DNA of 64,000 nt. Source: Numida meleagris (Eukaryota; Chordata; Aves; Galliformes; Numididae). Of the stretch, positions 61,257 through 64,000 are shown in pieces; the stretch's first letter is position 1; each line of letters opens with the position of its first letter. Location of the stretch: positions 22,932,616 through 22,996,615 of the forward strand of contig NC_034414.1 of the NCBI RefSeq assembly GCF_002078875.1, in the 5' to 3' direction. The translations under genes and the position numbers were made by a program. The notes below the pieces were generated by a model that saw nothing but the letters and a program-made list of their open reading frames with translations, had not been told where the DNA came from and did not search any database.

Positions 61257-64000
61257 AATCACCTCTGAAAAGCATAGTCTAACTGAAAGGCTTTGTATGA
61301 CACAGAGACAGGAGTTGAATGTCATGGTAGTTGCCCAGAACAGTTTCTGAACAACGTTATTACTATATATACTCTGTTTGCTTGCTATAGCAACCAGCAT
61401 TTATTATACTGCCAATCCATCCCTATATTAGATGCCTGTTGTGCATAGGCTACGGCAATACTCTACAGGGGAACAACGCTACAATAAATGCAATTAAGGA
61501 TTACATTGCGAAGAATACACTCCTACAGGTCAAGTAAGGTTGCAGAGCCACTCTTCATTATGGGAATACCTGTCAAGGCTTCGGCCACACAACCTCAACA
61601 GCATTCTTTAACCAGACTGTTGCTGCATATTTGTGATACAGAATGTTGTTGTCGTGAAGCAAGTTCACTGTTTCTACCTGCAAATTTTTAACTGCAGGTG
61701 AAAGAGACAGAAATTTATCTGTTTCCTGACTCTGGGACTATTTACCTGGAAGGTAATCTGGCCTCTCTCATGGCTTGTTCTTTACTGCAGAGCACAGGTG
61801 ATACCCAGAGAATCGTCTTGGCAGCTCTCAGTGGTTTAGGGGATTTTGCAAGATTACGTACAATGTTTCTCATTCAAGTAAACTTACTGATTTCTCCTCC
61901 TTCTCCACAGAGGGATTTGAAAGAGCAACTTCTAAAAGTGCTAAGGCTAAGCTTCTCAGCTTTTGTGGACCTTGTTTACTTAAGAGAGATTAAATGTCTG
62001 CCTCAGAAACCAGATGCAAAGCAAAACAACTGTGTGCATATCAATGAGACCTGAAGAAGAGCTGGGACTACAGATTTTTCTGATAAGCAAATGATGCATC
62101 TCAGCATCCGTTTATGTAGGACTTCAAAAAGCCTTGCAATCAGAAGGGGGAAGTGGGAGAGAAAAAGACAAAATGAAGGAATGGTCAAGTTGAGAGAAAT
62201 TATGCACAAAGGGAGGACAGCAACAAAGGAGTCAGCTTCGGTGGAGAGCCGCAGAAGCAGCTGGGTAGAACTGAAAATAGGCTGAGGGTTAAACAGAAAC
62301 CAGTTTTCAGTGATATCTGCATAAAAGCAAAGACAAAAAAGCACACAAGCTCAAGACATGCCATTGCCCCTGAGGTATCATTACAGGGGTGCACTTACAC
62401 TATTAGTTACCAAAAATGGGCTCTACTACAGTTTTCCATACTAGATTGGGTATCTTATTGCAGTAATAAATAGGAATCAATACATTTAGTTCTCTATTTG
62501 ACTGCTCCCACCGGACAAAGCAAGCTTTAACTGCAAGTCCTTAGCACTGTAGGATTTATTTTTAATCAAGTATTTGAGTTGCTATTTGCAATTTATTAGG
62601 AGCAAGAATGAATAGTTTTTAAATGGTGGGAGCAGCCACTCTGCTTGTCTCACAGTTTGCAGCACACAGACCATGTTGCCACATATGGCAGCAGTTCTCT
62701 CCCGTTATAACAAAGCTGAGAGCAGATGCCACCAGCTAGGGAGCCGTTACTAGGTTTCAAAAGCACCCATGAACATAAACTACAGAACTCAGAGATTAAT
62801 TATCACCTAGTGGTAATCATACAGGACTTCTAGTTCCAAATATTTCAGACTCCAACCACCAGAGCAACCTAAGGGTTTCCAACACTCGACACTAGCAATC
62901 AGGTTCTAACTAAGTATCAGGCTTCCATCCACCATAGAGTTATTAATATTATGCTGTCTAGAGAAAAACAAACACAAACTAACTGAGAAAGCAAGAACAC
63001 GAGCACATTTCTAATTCTGCTGTGGTAGCACACAGACTTGTATTTGCTTTGTTCCTGCAAAAGGTTACACAACGGAAGCATTTGAGAAAACAGCTGCGTA
63101 TGATTAAAGGATAAGGTAAAAGAAAAGAGTACCCATACTCCTATTATCTGAGTGATATTTTCTGAAAGCATTAAATAGAACTTACTGCAAGATTTGTCCA
63201 GAAAATTCAGTGGAGTCTCACAGTAACATATAACTAAAATTTCTGTTCATTCCAAAACAAGCAAACAAAAAGCCAAAAAAAACCAACAACCCACAAAGCC
63301 CACAAAGAATAATATCACAACAGTTCATGCATTGCTTTGATGATACATAATTCCCATCTCCTCAGACTACATTCACTCATTTGTCCCATTAAGTTTACAG
63401 TAAGCAATTTGAAAAGATCATCTGAAATGACAGCAACTACATTGCATAAATTGATGATGCTGTACTTCAGAGTGTAATGTGTACGCATCTGAAAAGCGGA
63501 AGACAGAGGTTTCTTTAGCTCAACACTCAATAGTTATACGAATGCCCAGTGGCAGTTTTGTTCTATTTACTGTACTAATAAATACAAACATTGGGACTGA
63601 ATGATTACCTGCGGATGTGATAAAGAAACTACTGTTTTTGTAAGCTGTGTGGCCCTGTATAACCATTGAGATGACACTGAATGGCTGAAGGATATACTGA
63701 TATTGACCCTTGCATATTGCTAGATTATCTACACACCCTCACAGTTCTCCATTTTGGTAGAAATATCTGCTTGGTCATACTAATAATCACCATCATCATT
63801 CTACTCTTCGGCACAGCTCCTTTCACCGCATGATGTCATACTTATATGCAACCAATTTTATCACACTGGCTTTGCTTCTGTCTAAAATATTCACATACCC
63901 AGGCACCAATTAAAAAAAAAAATCAGACTTCTTTCATTTCTGGATACTTACAGTGGTAACACTGGTATATAGTAAGTCCTGGTGCAATAGTTCATACTTG
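61257..64000. other. Unannotated non-coding sequence
   Basis: No supported gene. The 118-codon frame at 61698-62054 has no recognisable domain and is expected by chance in a window this size. The sequence near 63241-63310 is A/C-rich and of low complexity. Confidence 0.5.

Noticed and set aside
61698..62054. 118-codon plus-strand frame
   Set aside because: At about 40% GC several frames of this length are expected in 64 kb on six frames. The translation shows no domain, signal or repeat I can name.
62502..62635. 11-bp inverted repeat CTGCTCCCACC / GGTGGGAGCAG about 110 bp apart, like a small DNA transposon
   Set aside because: About two such pairs at this spacing are expected by chance in 64 kb. 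There is no target duplication and no internal family similarity.
1..64000. Impression of a strand-composition switch (T/G-rich left, A/C-rich right) near 37-42 kb
   Set aside because: Counting sampled 60-base lines gave mixed results, with A exceeding T in several left-half lines. A cumulative skew plot would be needed before claiming it.
1..64000. CRISPR arrays, operons, riboswitches or other prokaryotic features
   Set aside because: Base composition, lack of coding density and vertebrate mobile elements show that this is a bird nuclear sequence. No regular spaced repeats are present.

Overview
This window looks like a gene-poor stretch of a bird nuclear genome, most likely from a galliform such as chicken, turkey or quail. 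That call rests on the mobile elements. There are several 5'-truncated CR1 LINE copies with the ATTCTATGA-type 3' end, a pair of ERV-type LTRs, and three decayed mariner copies that resemble the Galluhop family. The species assignment is inference from memory of repeat families, since no database search was possible. The sequence is AT-rich, has no visible CpG island, and carries one assembly gap of 285 Ns.

I find no host protein-coding gene, tRNA, rRNA or other RNA gene that I can support. All open frames are short. The longest is antisense to a CR1 copy, and the rest fit chance at this base composition and length. The window is therefore best read as intergenic or intronic DNA. Small exons flanked by introns could have been missed without a protein search.

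Layout. 1-9.5 kb: a minus-strand CR1 tail (1677-2210) and a complete solo LTR with a perfect 5-bp target duplication (4481-5019). 9.5-13.1 kb: a CR1 copy whose two parts lie in opposite orientations (9548-9913), then a long plus-strand CR1 fragment (12099-13066). 15-19.2 kb: a small CR1 remnant and a second LTR of the same family (18592-19101), still joined to a short piece of internal sequence. 23-30 kb: a CR1 tail, two mariner fragments, a CTTTTT microsatellite, an exact 35-bp direct repeat whose copies lie on either side of the gap, and the G-run-flanked gap itself. 33-40 kb: a degraded CR1 tail and the best-preserved CR1 copy (38955-39789). 40-64 kb: simple repeats, homopolymer tracts, a strong G-quadruplex motif (46885-46908), a third mariner fragment (47781-47968), a Z-DNA-type TG/CG tract (57996-58025) and one short CR1 tail (58962-59206).

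No multi-gene system is visible. The points most worth checking are the 129-bp block that is identical between two otherwise diverged LTRs, the 35-bp repeat flanking the gap, the inverted CR1 structure, and a fused mariner transposase remnant.
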